DNA from: Trematomus loennbergii
Taxonomy: Eukaryota; Chordata; Actinopteri; Perciformes; Nototheniidae
Length of the DNA: 64,000 bases
Reading direction: 5' to 3'
Assembly (NCBI GenBank): GCA_012861695.1
Contig: JAAOOA010000127.1
Span: 1-64,000, forward strand
A program made the translations under genes and the position numbers. Positions 19,953-31,409 of the stretch are shown here, piece after piece (position 1 is the first letter of the stretch; every line of letters begins with the position of its first letter). Under the pieces are notes generated by a model, which did not search any database, had not been told where the DNA came from, and was given only the letters and a program-made list of their open reading frames with translations.

Positions 19953-20383
19953 CTGGGTGGAGGTATGCCCATTATTTTTAATTTGTAAGAAGAAAGGACA
20001 GGAATGTGACGGTAAGGTGCACTGCTGCAAACACAACATCAAACCTCTCCAAGCACCTGCAAAGGTAACATGCTAACACAAAGCTAGTACCTAAGACCCC
20101 TGAACCCAGAGTGATGATGTTGAGTGTTTGCCGACTCCGAACAAGCAGCAAAAACTAGAATTTTCACCGTTATTAACTTGTGTTATGTCTTCCTTATTGC
20201 AATAGTAATTGTATGTGTGCACATGTCGGCCTAAGTTTTAAGTTTTGGCTATAGGCTGAGTAACGCAAAAGTAATGTAAAGAGTAATGTAACGAGTAACG
20301 AAGTAAAGTAATATATTACTTTTTTTTAAAGTAATGAGTAATATATAATAGATTACTTTTTTTGAGTAATGACCCCATCACTG
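19953..20383 (-). mobile_element. BED-type hAT, non-autonomous copy
   Basis: Matches in diverged form the BED-finger segment of the hAT at 23222-24077 (reverse orientation there). It ends at 20383 in ...GACCCCATCACTG, the counterpart of CAGAGATGGGGTC. The interior is rich in AGTAATATATTAC-type repeats. The left end is not identifiable. Confidence 0.75.
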
Positions 20384-20670
20384 CTCATGAGCAGTGTTCT
20401 GTTTCCAATTTGCCGATGTGGAGAGCAGGATGTATGATTGTATTTTGTGGAGCGGAGCACACTCATTGTTATTGATGATGAGGGGAAGCTAAGAATAGAT
20501 TTTGACTGTGTAGCATAGTTAAGGTTGGATTACGATATTTTTATTTCAGTGATTTATTAAATTCATTTATATTGTTCTTGGTCATTGGTTTCTGTTTGTT
20601 TATTATTTTTAGGATTTCGTTGTTGCTTTGATTTAATTGTCCATGTTGGACACTAAGTTTAAAATTATGT

Positions 20671-21525
20671 ATGTGTGACTGCGGGACCTCGCCAATGGCT
20701 AGCAGCCTAGCGGCAGAGATCCATAAAACACCAGCTAGCTTTGACTGCTCCACTGTCAACAACGGCACCGAGGTAAAGCCAAGAAATCCTGTATTTAAAA
20801 AACACCGTTGCACAAAAATGTTTCAAACAGTGAATCAAGCTAAAATAGTGTGGGATCCTCGGTGCAAGCCGAAGGGACTATTCAGTGTACATTTACATTT
20901 CCGCAGCATCTGCAACAAACAGCTAGAACATCTCCTCCTTGAGTCCAATATTGATTGTTTGGGAATATCGGAATCTTGGCTAAAACAGTCTTCACCATCC
21001 ACTCTTGTATCTATGTCAGGATATAATGTGTTTAGGAAGGACAGACTGAAGGAAAAAGGAGGGGGTGTGTTGCTTTATGTGAGAAATACCTTTACTTGTA
21101 GGGAGATTGCACTCCCAGCTAATATTGAGTTTGATTGTGTTGGTGTGGAAATCACACTATCTGAGGAAATGTCCCTCACCATGATTTGCCTGTATCGACA
21201 ACCCACCGCTAAGGTGGATTTCTATGACCAGGTCAAACTCATGCTGAATTCCTGTGACTCCAACAAAGAGCTAATTATTCTAGGAAACTTTCATATCAAC
21301 TGGAATGACAAACAAAATAGAAAGAGCTTAAAACGGATCATGGATAATCACAACTTAATACAACTAATGTCTCAACCGACTAGAATAACCAAAACCTCCA
21401 AGACTATGATAGATTTATTATTTACAAACAAAGCTGACAGAATAGTTAAAACCTACAACTTACTGACTGGTCTTTCTGACCATAATCTTGTTCTTTTTTC
21501 AGGAAACTCACAAAAAAAAGGTTAA
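20671..21525 (+). pseudogene. LINE endonuclease domain
   Basis: 285 codons. The APE-type endonuclease pattern is visible: CLGISESWL with the catalytic Glu, GGGVLLYVRNTF, then LGNFHINWN where GDFN is expected, and the terminal LSDHNLVLF with the catalytic SDH. Loss of the D in GDFN suggests inactivity. The frame ends at a stop and continues in another frame at 21525. Confidence 0.82.
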
Positions 21526-22245
21526 TGGCCACACCTAAAACCCCTGCCTTGGGATCTCGCTTCATCCCCAAAAACCTGCAACAACGTTTTATGGAGGCAG
21601 TGAAAATGATTGATTGGGGGGACACTCTCTCCTCTGAAGACATTGGTGAAAACAGTAATCTGTTTATATCTAAAATTAACGATGCAATGTCTTCCTTTTC
21701 AAGAAGAGGGTGCCTTAGGGACAGGAAGGAACGTCATCTTCCCTGGCTGAATCTACAGTGCAGGAATCTAATGAAATCTAGAGACCAACTATTAAAGCAG
21801 AGCTTAAATCCGGACTATCCACTGATAGACAGAAATGCACTCATGCTCGTAACAAGGTAACACAAACAATAAGACAGGCCAAAGCAAACTTTTTCATCAA
21901 TATAATTGAAGGTGCGAAAGGTAACAGTAAAAACTTTGGCAAATCCTAAATAAACTATTAGGTAAACATACCAAACAGGAAAATAAGGTTCTAGAATTAA
22001 AAATCAATGATGCCCTGATAAAAGACCCTGCCGTGTTGGCCAGCTCACTCAATGAGTATTTCATAAATAGTGCTTTGGACATTACAAAGCTCTTCCCGCC
22101 ATCTGACATCTCACCTAGCCCGACTGTGGATACACACCCCGTTTTTGACCTGGAGGAAATCACAGAGGTTGAGGTAAAAAATATAATCTTAGGGTTAAGA
22201 GGTTCTAAGGCTAGGGATGCTATGATTTCGACACCAACTTTATAA
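21525..22245 (+). pseudogene. LINE linker between endonuclease and reverse transcriptase
   Basis: Open pieces at 21525-21860 and 22033-22245 carry the connector typical of these LINEs (for example SSFSRRGCLRDRKERHLPWL and NEYFINSALDITKLF). A further frame change separates them from the RT. Confidence 0.6.
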
Positions 22246-22495
22246 AGACACATATCAACGGTCTAATAAAACCAATTAGTATGCTAGTAAATCAATCTAT
22301 CAGCACGAGGGAAGTTCCATCGTCCTGGAAAGTGGCCACGGTGACACCAATTTTAAATCTGGGGATAAGGCAATGATGTCCAATTACAGACCAATCAGCA
22401 TCCTCCCTGCGTCTCTAAGATAGCTGAGAAATGGGTGGCAAAACTAATCACCAAACATTTAGACAAAGGTTTCGCTCCACTCCACCCAATGCAGT

Positions 22496-22903
22496 TTGGT
22501 TTCCGTGCTCACCACTCCACTGAGACAGCTAACTGTGTCTTTGTGGAAAAGGTTAAATGTATGTTGGAGCCCATATGTAGGTGCTGTCTTCCTTGATCTC
22601 AGGAAGGCTTTTGACACTGTTGACCACCAAGTGCTCCTTACAAAGCTGACTTATTTAAATTTTTCGGCAGATTCAATACATTGGTTAAAGTCTTACTTAT
22701 CGAAGATAAAACAGTGTGTTTTGGTCAACGGTGCCAAATCCCCCTACCTTGTGAACCCTGTTGGGGTTCCACAAGGTTCCATTCTTGGACCATTACTGTT
22801 TTCACTGTACATTAATGACTTGCCTAATGTATGTCCTGAGTTGAATGTACAAATGTATTCCGATGATGCGGTCATCTTTGTACACGGGAAAACACTGACA
22901 TGA
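22496..22903 (+). pseudogene. LINE reverse transcriptase core
   Basis: Motif A appears as VFLDLRKAFDTVDHQVLL with its Asp, motif B as GVPQGSILGPLLFSLYINDL, and motif C as YSDDAVIF (usual YADD). A stop follows shortly after motif C. It is split from the C-terminal segment at 24406 by the MITE/hAT nest. Confidence 0.85.
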
Positions 22904-23221
22904 TCTCATCCTGTCTCTCTAATGCTTTGGACAAGGTTCAACACTGGCTGAACAACATTTGTTTACAGTTAAATGTAAAAAAGACAGTATGCATGATGTT
23001 CAGTAAACGACCAGTCAAAATCGAAGGATCCAACGTGTTTTTAAACGGAGCAGAAATATAACTAGTCTCCCAGTTCAAGTATCTTGGAGTCATATTGGAC
23101 TCAAACTTGACTTTTAAGAAACATATTAAGAAAGTATCCAATACTATTAAAGGTGGGGTAGGTAAGTTTGAGAAACCGGCTTGAGATACACTTTTTGTTA
23201 TATTTCATGGAATGCTCTTAA

Positions 23222-24077
23222 CAGAGATGGGGTCGTTACTAAAAAAAAGTAATATATTACATATTACATATTACTTTAAAAAAAGTAATATATTACACTA
23301 CTTCGTTACTCTCTCGTTACTTTATTCGTTACTTTACTCGTTACTTTACTCGCAGGGCCGGCCCGCCCCTCCCTACAGGCAGATCTGTCAGACTGCTAAA
23401 GTTTCAAATGTTCTCTTTAGTTCAGTTTCCATTGTCGCATAAGACTGATCCAGATAGCTCTGACCATGGCTGTCCTCTGTCTCCTGCTATCTGTATTTTG
23501 CGCAGTATATCTCTGAACGATGCGATGGTGATTCCACTGTGCAAATGGGCAACATTTTCTCTACTATGAAGGATGCTACAAGCCTGTCCATCTCTGCTTT
23601 GGTTACCGGTAATTTTTGCTGCTTCGGAGTCGGCGGCGGCGCACTCACAACATCCTCACTCTGGGTTCGGGGGTCCTTAGCTATTAGCTTCACCTTAGCA
23701 TGTGTTCTTTGCAGGTGTTTGTTGAGGTTTGACGTGGTGTTTGCAGCAGTGGATAACAGCTTCTGGCCTGGACACAGTTTGCACCTCACCGTCACATTCC
23801 TGTCTATTCTTCGGACGAACTCAAAATAATGGGCATACCTCCACCCCTCGAAAGTTATCGCTGACTCAGCCATGTTTATGCAGCACTGCACGTGGAGATG
23901 TGGGCGCGCAAGTCGTGCAGATTACGTACATATAAACCTGCGGCGGAAACCCCTCTTGTCTGTCAGTGTGATTATGACTGATTTTATAAAAGTAACGAAG
24001 TAACGCGTGTCGGGGCAATGTTAGTAACTGTAGTGTGATTACTGAATTATAAAAGTAACGTGTTACACCCAACTCTG
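23222..24077 (-). mobile_element. hAT transposon, BED-finger type, 856 bp
   Basis: Ends CAGAGATGGGGTCGTTAC and GTAACGTGTTACACCCAACTCTG-like, flanked by perfect 8-bp duplications GCTCTTAA (23214-23221 and 24078-24085). It sits inside TTAA MITE copy a. It encodes only a truncated BED-type transposase start on the minus strand. Confidence 0.92.
23487..23891 (-). pseudogene. BED zinc-finger hAT transposase, N-terminal part
   Basis: 134 codons from ATG. It has FVRRIDRNVTVRCKLCPG, then TTSNLNKHLQRTHAK: the C-x2-C...H-x3-5-H set of a BED finger, with the typical aromatic lead. It ends soon after (LVASFIVEKMLPICTVE), where a full transposase would continue for some 500 residues. ZBED-like family. 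It cannot mobilise itself. Confidence 0.82.
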
Positions 24078-24405
24078 GCTCTTAACATCCCGATAGCAAT
24101 GAATATCTTAAGTGCTTTGACAAAAAATCCATAAAGAAATGTCATCTGTGGAAGCCGTAGTACTGTAAAAAGCACGACCAATCATTTTAGCCGGCCCGGC
24201 TAAAATAACTGGATGGCCTACCTGCCTGTCAGCCTTCCATCTGTGCACAAACTTATCTCGTGCCCTCATTGGTCATGTGCGCGTTCATGTGTGTTGGAGG
24301 AGGGGCTCTGTAAGGAAGTAGCATTTCTTCCGGCTGTGTATTTTCAAATTCTAGCGCACTCAAGCTGGTTTCTCCAAAATTACCTACCCCACCTTTAAAT
24401 TCAAC

Positions 24406-24636
24406 TTGCAAAATGTTAAACAAATTAGACCTTTCTTAACTGTCAGTGCTGCAAAGTCATACCTCCACTGTGTGATTCTATCCCACATTGAATACTGTTT
24501 TACAAACTGGTCGTTTGCTTGTGCCACAAACCTGAAACCTATAGAACAGCTGTACAAGAGAGCTATCAAGGTTTTTGACAGAAAGCCATATTCATATCAC
24601 CACTGTACCATCCTTGAAAAACACAATTTCTTTTAA
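24406..24636 (+). pseudogene. LINE ORF2 C-terminal segment
   Basis: Residues such as LTVSAAKSYLHCVILSHIEY and PIEQLYKRAIKVFDRKP match the region after the palm domain of L2/CR1-like LINEs. The frame breaks at an A-rich run near 24630. Confidence 0.75.
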
Positions 24637-24816
24637 AAAAAAAGTCTTTTAAAAGTATGCGCTTTTTTATAAACGTTTACATGGACTGGCCCCCCCTCCC
24701 TTAGGGGAATTCATCCACAAAAAACACACTGGACGCTGCACAAGGTCAGAAACCAGAGGAGACTGTGAAGTCCACCGTAGACGGACCACTTTTGGACAAA
24801 ATGTCCTTTCCATTAA

Positions 24817-25196
24817 AGGTGGGATAGGTAATTTTGGAGAAACCAGCTCGAGTGCGCTAGAATTTGAAAATACACAGCCGGAAAAAATCTGCCACTTCCT
24901 TACAGAGCCCCTCCTCCAAAACACACGAACGCGCACATGACCAATGAGGGCACGAGATAAGTTTGTGCACAGATAGAAGGCTGACAGGCAGGTAGGCCAT
25001 CCAGTTATTTTAGCCGGGCCGGCTAAAATGATTGGTCATGCTTTTTACAGTACTACGGCTTCCACAGATGAATTTTTTATGGATTTTTTGTCAAAGCACT
25101 TAAGATATTCATTGCTATCGGGATGTTAAGAGCATTCCATGGAATATAACAAAAAATGTATCTCGAGCCGGTTTCTCAAACTTACCTACCCCACCT
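24817..25196 (-). mobile_element. TTAA MITE, copy b, inverted relative to copy a
   Basis: 380 bp, ends AGGTGGGATAGGTAA / TTACCTACCCCACCT, flanked by TTAA at 24813-24816 and 25197-25200. Its interior is the reverse complement of copy a. Both landed in the same LINE. Confidence 0.9.
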
Positions 25197-25685
25197 TTAA
25201 AGGCAGCTCATTGTGGAATAGCCTCCCAACTGAGATACAGGATTGTCCCTCTCTCAATAGTTTTAAAGGACAACTTAAAGAATGGTTGAGAAACAAACAG
25301 ATTTGCAATCACCGCTAACTGCACTTTAACACAGGGGCATCTCCTCTTGCACTTTATGCAGCTCTTGTATCTTCTCTTGCACTTTATATGTCGTAGCTGC
25401 TATATTGTATTACCATGTCATAAATACTTGTGTATGCTGCTCTTGCTCTTTTTGCATATCATGTATTTTGTTTTTGCTATGTTTGTAAAATGTCATTATC
25501 TTAAATGTTTAATGTGAGGGACTGCGGATGGAAATTAGCTTAAAGCTAAATCTGGCACTGTTACGCTTCATACATTTTAATGTTTTAAGTGTTCATTATT
25601 GTGCATTGTCCCTGCCAAATAAACGATTAAATAAATAAAATCTCAAATTATATTTTTGATAATAAAAGATTTTTAAAAAACACAT

Positions 25686-25768
25686 CCGGTCTCTGAAGCT
25701 GCGCAGGGTCGGGCCGGGTCAGTACTTGGATGGGAGACCGCCTGGGAATACCAGGTGCTGCAAGCTTA
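25686..25768 (+). pseudogene. 5S rRNA, 3' two-thirds
   Basis: Matches 5S rRNA from about nucleotide 40 to the end, including GCAGGGTCGGGCC, AGTACTTGGATGGGAGACC and GCCTGGGAATACC. The first third, with the A box, is missing. It follows the LINE tail by about 45 bp. It may be a retrocopy or the head of a 5S-derived SINE3-type element. Confidence 0.85.
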
Positions 25769-26393
25769 GTGTCCTTCAATACACACAGCTGAAAAAAGTT
25801 TGGACCATGCACAATGAACCATTCATCGACAAACAAATGCTCAAATAAACAAGTAGCCTAAAAACAATGGTCTTTATGTTTTAATCAATGCATTAAACTG
25901 ACATGCTATTTATAGCTGGTAAAATGTCAGAATAGAGGGTTATTGGACAGTACTTGAAATAACTAAACCTTTATTTTTAAATTAGTTAAATATAATAAAA
26001 TATATATAAAATACACATTTCCTTTGTCTTTTTATGTCCTGCAACTACTGCTCCTTTGACACAACCTTGACGAAGGGGCAGGACACACAACTCCCTGTAC
26101 TTGCTGTGTCAGGTATGGGCTGTCCCAAACTTCCCACACTTCCTGCACATGTTGTGCAGTACTTTGCAGGTCAGCTTTCGGCTGGTTGGAGCAGGACTAG
26201 GAGCAGGAAAAGCAGAGAGAGAGCTGGCAGTCAGAGCCTGTAGAGCAGCGACCAGGACAGGAACCTGTGAGGTTACTGGAGTAAATATCATGGAGCTCCA
26301 TCTGAGAGCTCAAATGTGGTGCTGGGAAACTGCCTCTGCACCCCCACCCAAGCTGCTGCCGCTGTCCCTTTGCCGTGGCAGCCAGCTGCTGTC

Positions 26394-26984
26394 CTGTACC
26401 TGCTGTCCAGTACCTGATGTACCTGCTGTCCAGTACCTGATGTACCTGCTGTCAGGTACCTGCTGTACCTGCTGTCCAGTACCTGATGTCCAGTACCTGC
26501 TGTCCAGTACCTGATGTCCAGTACCTGCTGTCCAGGACCTGATGTCCAGTACCTGCTGTCCAGTACCTGCTGTCCAGTACCTGATGTACCTGCTGTCCAG
26601 TACCTGCTGTCCAGTACCTGATGTACCTGCTGTCCAGTACCTGATGTCCAGTACCTGCTGTCCAGTACCTGCTGTCCAGTACCTGATGTACCTGCTGTCC
26701 AGTACCTGATGTACCTGCTGTCCAGTACCTGATGTCCAGTACCTGCTGTCCAGGACCTGATGTCCAGTACCTGCTGTCCAGTACCTGCTGTCCAGTACCT
26801 GATGTACCTGCTGTCCAGTACCTGATGTACCTGCTGTCCAGTACCTGCTGTACCTGCTGTCCAGTACCTGATGTCCAGTACCTGCTGTCCAGTACCTGAT
26901 GTCCAGTACCTGCTGTCCAGTACCTGATGTCCAGTACCTGCTGTCCAGTACCTGATGTCCAGTATCTGCTGTCCAGTATCGCTG
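26394..26984. repeat. Minisatellite of CTGCTGTCCAGTAC / CTGATGTAC units
   Basis: About 590 bp alternating 14-bp and 9-bp motifs that differ at one base (CTGCTG or CTGATG). The copies are almost error-free. The minus strand is open for some 249 codons (WTAGTGHQVLDSRY-type repeats), but that follows from the repeat and gives no sign of a gene. Confidence 0.95.
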
Positions 26985-28476
26985 TGTCAAACCCACACTT
27001 CCTGCAGTACTTTGCAGCTTCTCTGGAATCTCACAACAGCGATTTTTAAGTTCAGGCATTTTTTATAAATGATTTATGATTTATTACACCGAACACATTT
27101 ATAATAAAAAACAATATATAATGTTAACACTGCAATTTTTGTTATTGTGTATAGGAGAGAATAACATACATGGAACACAAATACACTGTCATATTATATA
27201 TTACATTGTTTGGTTGAGTCCATCTTTGAGATGGAACCAAATGTGGAGGTGATGCTGGCCTTGGTATGTGGGAGGTGAAATTATGGGTTTAAGTTTTGTA
27301 GTTCAAGTTTAAGTATTTTAAGTGTAAGTATTCTAGTTTGAGGTAAAATCTTTTTTTTATGAAGGAGTCACACAACAGGTTCATTATTTTTTCTTTGAGT
27401 CAGTAAAGGCAGCCTCAAACAGCAGCTTATTTTCTGTGTACTGGTTTTAGGAAGGAAAAACAAATGAGGCACAATTCTTTATATTCCTACTGGATTTATG
27501 TCAAAGTAATAATAATAATCATAATACAAGACAACACTTTGAATTAAAAAAATGTATTTAAGCATTTTCTCTGATAGAGTTTACAACAGGCTTTTGACAT
27601 GTTACCAGAACAAGGGAAATATATTTTGAACAGGAAACACTATTCAAAACGGAACAGCTTACAAATAATACATAAATACAATAAATACATTACAAAATTG
27701 AAATAAAAAACCCAATATGAACAAGTTAAAATTGGACAAATACAATACACAAGACAATATCAGGAAAGACTGTTGGTAAAGATTATGATAAAGTAAGGAA
27801 TTAGCAGCCCAAGTTCCTCAGGGAGGATTAGTTTGCAGTCTCCCTGAAAAGTTTAAATCCAGGTATGGTATGATGCTTGGATAAAACATTCTTTATACTC
27901 TTAACAGTCGTATCACGTACATATGTAATTCATCTGTTACATACGTAAACTATCACTCAGATGCTTTTTAGTTGTTCATATTGTGACCACTGTTTGGCTT
28001 TTACTGAATACACCAGATGCCAAACTCCAATTTCTTCAGCAGGAAGTCTCTGCCTTTACAGTGGAAAAGATATACAAGTAAACCCTGAATATCTCACAGG
28101 CTGCTGATTCCTCTCTTCTATGGCTGTTATTGGTCAGGAGGATTCAGGAAGTGTAACATGTTTCTGATTGACACTTCAGCAGTAATATGTGGCCATGCCA
28201 ATTTCTTATGTATCTGCAGCTAAAACGTACTGTCCATGCAATGTTTGCAGTGAGCTGAGCCTGTAAGGTTGCATCATCTGTTGATTTCATCATGCCTTAG
28301 CCAAGTTAGCACACACTGAGACATGTGATGAAGCTGTGAGACATTTACTGACATCATGTTACAAGATTAAATAAACCAGTTCCAAACTTTTGCGCTTGTT
28401 GTTCAAATGCTGTAAAACTGTAAATCAGTAGCATAAATCGCAACAGAGCAGAAGATATTATTAACCTTGTAACCAA
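26985..28476. other. Unassigned AT-rich intergenic DNA
   Basis: No coding, RNA or complete transposon signal is recognised. A short segment near 27000 repeats the sequence at about 26130-26165, on the other side of the minisatellite. Confidence 0.5.
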
Positions 28477-28478
28477 TA

Positions 28479-28908
28479 GAGTGGTGCAGGAATGAGCAAA
28501 AATTTATTATCATTTTAGCACATCCGGTTCCCTCGTCTTAAAGTTGACGTTTTTTTAAATATGTTTTTTGTTAGAAGCCTGAAATAAGATCTGTGGTTAA
28601 CACAAGCTCATGTTTTGTTTTACGACATAAATATGTCGGTAAATACCCCACTGATGAATGTCTGAAGCTTCTATATGTGTGACAAACGTTGGTTGTCTGA
28701 ATAAGACTAATAAAAGTCATAACGCCAAGCATTAGCCACCTTTAGCTTAGCGGTGGTGATGTGCAGCCATGCGACTGTCAAGTAGTTTGTTTATAGCCTA
28801 GCCTGTGTTTGCCTGGAATAACCCTAAATCCATTAAAGAAAACAAATTGCCTTTTAGCAAGGGAGCCCTTGCGATGCTACTTTCCGGGATGTCACCACTG
28901 CACCACTC
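28479..28908 (+). mobile_element. MITE with TA target duplication
   Basis: 430 bp, inverted ends GAGTGGTGCAG / CTGCACCACTC flanked by TA (28477-28478 and 28909-28910), which fits Tc1/mariner-type targeting. A diverged copy lies in reverse orientation at about 57880-58400; both contain TTAGCTTAGCGGTGGTGA. Confidence 0.78.
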
Positions 28909-29147
28909 TAGTCAGCTGTAGTGGCTCATAGATTCTGAAAAGTCAGACTAGGACCACAGAGAAACCAGCTATAGTCTTGGTAAATTGTAGATGAAGTAAA
29001 AGAAAATGTGTCACTGCCATCACTCAACATATTGCAGAGTAGCCCCTGGTAGGACCCTGAACCCCCCTGCACTTCAGGGGGGAATAAAGAAGAGAGTGAT
29101 GATCTTCCCAGCGTATTGATGAGTCTGTAAGGCAGTTTGAGTTAATG

Positions 29148-29333
29148 TCATGCACACTTGGCAGTGGTCAGACAGAAGGCCATGATGGAGGGAGGCACCA
29201 GGATGTCAGTAAAGATGGGCCGATACCCTGCAGGCAGAGGGGGGCGCTCTGCTCCAACAGGTCCAGTACGGCCCCTCTGACGTCCCTGGAGACATCACCA
29301 CGGATATCCAGCAGCACACACACATGCTCTTCA
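29148..29333 (-). CDS. exoc3l1: exoc3l1 exon 15 (last; one base missing)
   Basis: SEEHVCVLLDIRGDVSRDV to LEQSAP, then after a frame change in a C6 run, LPAGYRPIFTDILVP to the stop at 29148-29150. 186 nt observed, 187 fit. The next intron upstream is 10.3 kb. Confidence 0.85.
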
Positions 29334-29656
29334 CTGAGGGGACAGAAAAGCATGGTCATAAGCTACAAAATATTCATTTTTAAATGGTTAACATCGGAAA
29401 TTGACATAAAACTCTTTAAAATTATGCCATGCTTTAATAATCCCCTAGGGAAAATCAGGTCTTACTCTGTTGTTGATATACAGTTACAGTTCAAATACAC
29501 ACATGCACAAACACATGCGTTCATGGAGACGTGTCCCAGCGACGGGCTGCCATGTTTGGGCACTATTGAGCCTTGCTAAGGTCACTTCTTTAGTTCCCAG
29601 TAAGCGAACTCGCTATATTTTTGGTCTGTGTGGTACTTGAACCAGTGACCAGCTGG

Positions 29657-29915
29657 CAGGGCCGTCCCTGGCCAACATGAGGCCCCACGCAAAGTTATAT
29701 GATGAGGCCCTCTGTTTCGCGAGCGTCGACAGTGGGGGGTGCTAGTGGAGCCTCGCAGCGGCGAAACCGTGCCGCGTCACACTAATTGCACCGCATAAGT
29801 GCATTGGTGCGCCGCATTTTCGGCTCAGTTGAGGCACCCTCCGCAAGATGAGGCCCCCTCCGCAAGGTGAGGCCCACGCAGTCTGCATGATCGCCTGTAG
29901 GGAGGGACGGCCCTT
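29657..29915. mobile_element. hAT MITE, 259 bp
   Basis: Ends CAGGGCCGTCCCT / AGGGACGGCCCTT flanked by perfect 8-bp duplications CCAGCTGG (29649-29656 and 29916-29923). It is in the last intron of exoc3l1. Confidence 0.9.
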
Positions 29916-29949
29916 CCAGCTGGTTTTGTATGGACTGACCCCCATCTTA

Positions 29950-30445
29950 AGGTCCTTACACACCGAGCCGATTTTCGGCGTCGTAAGATGTCGATAGATG
30001 TCGGGCCGCCGATGAGCGTCGTATCGCCCTACTCAGATTGGTGTGTACTGCACCGTCGTGTCTTTTCGGCCGTGCCGACACCTTCCGTCGCCGATTCGAC
30101 ATGAGCCTCTCGTTGTAGAGTGAAAATGGAACGCACACGCTATTAGTTGTTTGTTTATATCACGCAGTCTGTTCTTCTTCTCTCGGTGTATCACGCAGTC
30201 TGTCTTCCGGTTGTTGCCTCTTTGAATGACGAATACACACTACCGCCGCCTGCTGGTAAGGAGAGTTATTGCCACTAACACATGCGCAGTTCGTACGAGC
30301 AATTTGGCCGTCGGCTGAAGTCTTTGCGGTGTGTTCCAGTGCGAAACATGGCCAAGACGCAGGAGATGTGAGGCGACGTGAGCCGACGTTCCGTCAGGAC
30401 GTGTTCTTTGGTGTTCTTTGGTGTCAGTTTGGTGTGTAAGGAGCT
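29950..30445. mobile_element. PIF/Harbinger-type MITE, 496 bp
   Basis: Inverted ends AGGTCCTTACACACC / GGTGTGTAAGGAGCT flanked by TTA on both sides (29947-29949, 30446-30448). A 3-bp TTA duplication is the Harbinger signature. No transposase is encoded. Confidence 0.82.
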
Positions 30446-30449
30446 TTAG

Positions 30450-30582
30450 TGTCCGGAGCAGGGGGCAGCTGTTGTATATACAGCACCCGGGGATTAGGGT
30501 CTTGCTCAAAGGCACTTAATTTGAACCAGCAACCCCTCTGGTTCCTAAGCCAAGTCCTTACGCACTGAGCTGCTGCCGCCCC
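30450..30582 (-). mobile_element. tRNA-derived SINE fragment
   Basis: On the minus strand it begins GGGGCGGCAGCAGCTCAGTG, followed by a box-B-like GGTTGCTGGTTCAA and a conserved GTGCTGTATATACAACAGC segment. This resembles teleost tRNA-headed SINEs. Immediately right of the Harbinger element. Confidence 0.7.
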
Positions 30583-31409
30583 TCAAGGATTGAATTTGAT
30601 TATAATTGATAGTATGGTTATTGAACTATAAATCGCAACCTGGTCTCACCAGAATGCGTGACTCCACCACAACTCCTTAACACCGCAGTGCGTGGTGGAG
30701 TCACGAACCTTGCTACATTTACGTGTCTGCACCACGCAGACACGTAAAAACCCCAATGTAAAGTGAATGAGGCTCCTTTGTCGTGGTGCACACACGCATT
30801 TCTACAACGTCCAGCAGTGAGCTTTTATTCTATAAAACGTTTTTAAAATCTACTTTATAGCTTGTAGTAACTCACGGGAGGCTTCTTTTATTTTATTTGT
30901 ATTCATAATTATTTTTATTTTTCGTCAGAATGTATTATGGTGCATTATTTACCAATTTTTGTTCTCAAAAAACAGTGCATTGTGTGTAATACAACTGTGA
31001 TTTTTATTAAATTAGTTAGTTTTTAAGGAAGGCCAGAGCTTCAGCTGTGTCAAATAGATTGTTCCCTTTAGTTAACGTTATTTAAAAGATAATTATATTC
31101 CGATTTGATCATGTCCCCTTTATTGTATTACGGACCCAAAGAGCAATGTGAGCGTCCATTCCCATTGGATAACGGAGGATTTTACACCCGGAAGTAAGTA
31201 TTCTCCTTACTGTCGATTGATTTTACAGTGATATCTGCACTACTCATCGACTCAAAAACATAAAGATTATCCTTGTTAATTACACAACATTGATTGGTTT
31301 AAATTGTGTACAATGCTTTTGTAATTTTCCCCTTCGATTCGGAGAAACAAATATTTGTTCAGAGTTTAGGATGGCCGAAGACACTACACTACCCAGAATC
31401 CTCAGCTAT

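Larger units (their letters stand above)
23151..24394 (+). mobile_element. TTAA MITE, copy a (contains a hAT)
   Basis: Ends AGGTGGGGTAGGTAA and TTACCTACCCCACCT flanked by TTAA at 23147-23150 and 24395-24398. Once the inner hAT and its duplication are subtracted it is about 380 bp, the same as copy b at 24817. The LINE sequence on either side is continuous in register across one TTAA. Confidence 0.88.
20660..25640 (+). mobile_element. LINE retrotransposon (L2/CR1-like), broken
   Basis: An apurinic-type endonuclease, reverse transcriptase and a C-terminal region follow in order, then a 3' UTR and a TAAA-type tail near 25620-25640. Frameshifts break the coding region. It is interrupted by two TTAA MITEs (23151-24394 and 24817-25196), the first of which contains a hAT. 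The 5' end is not sharply defined. Clade assignment from motif style is tentative. Confidence 0.85.

Noticed and set aside
20671..20813. Minus-strand 90-codon frame over the LINE start
   Set aside because: It is a shadow of the LINE coding strand.
26310..27059. 249-codon repetitive protein
   Set aside because: The frame is produced by a minisatellite and has no start context or flanking gene structure.
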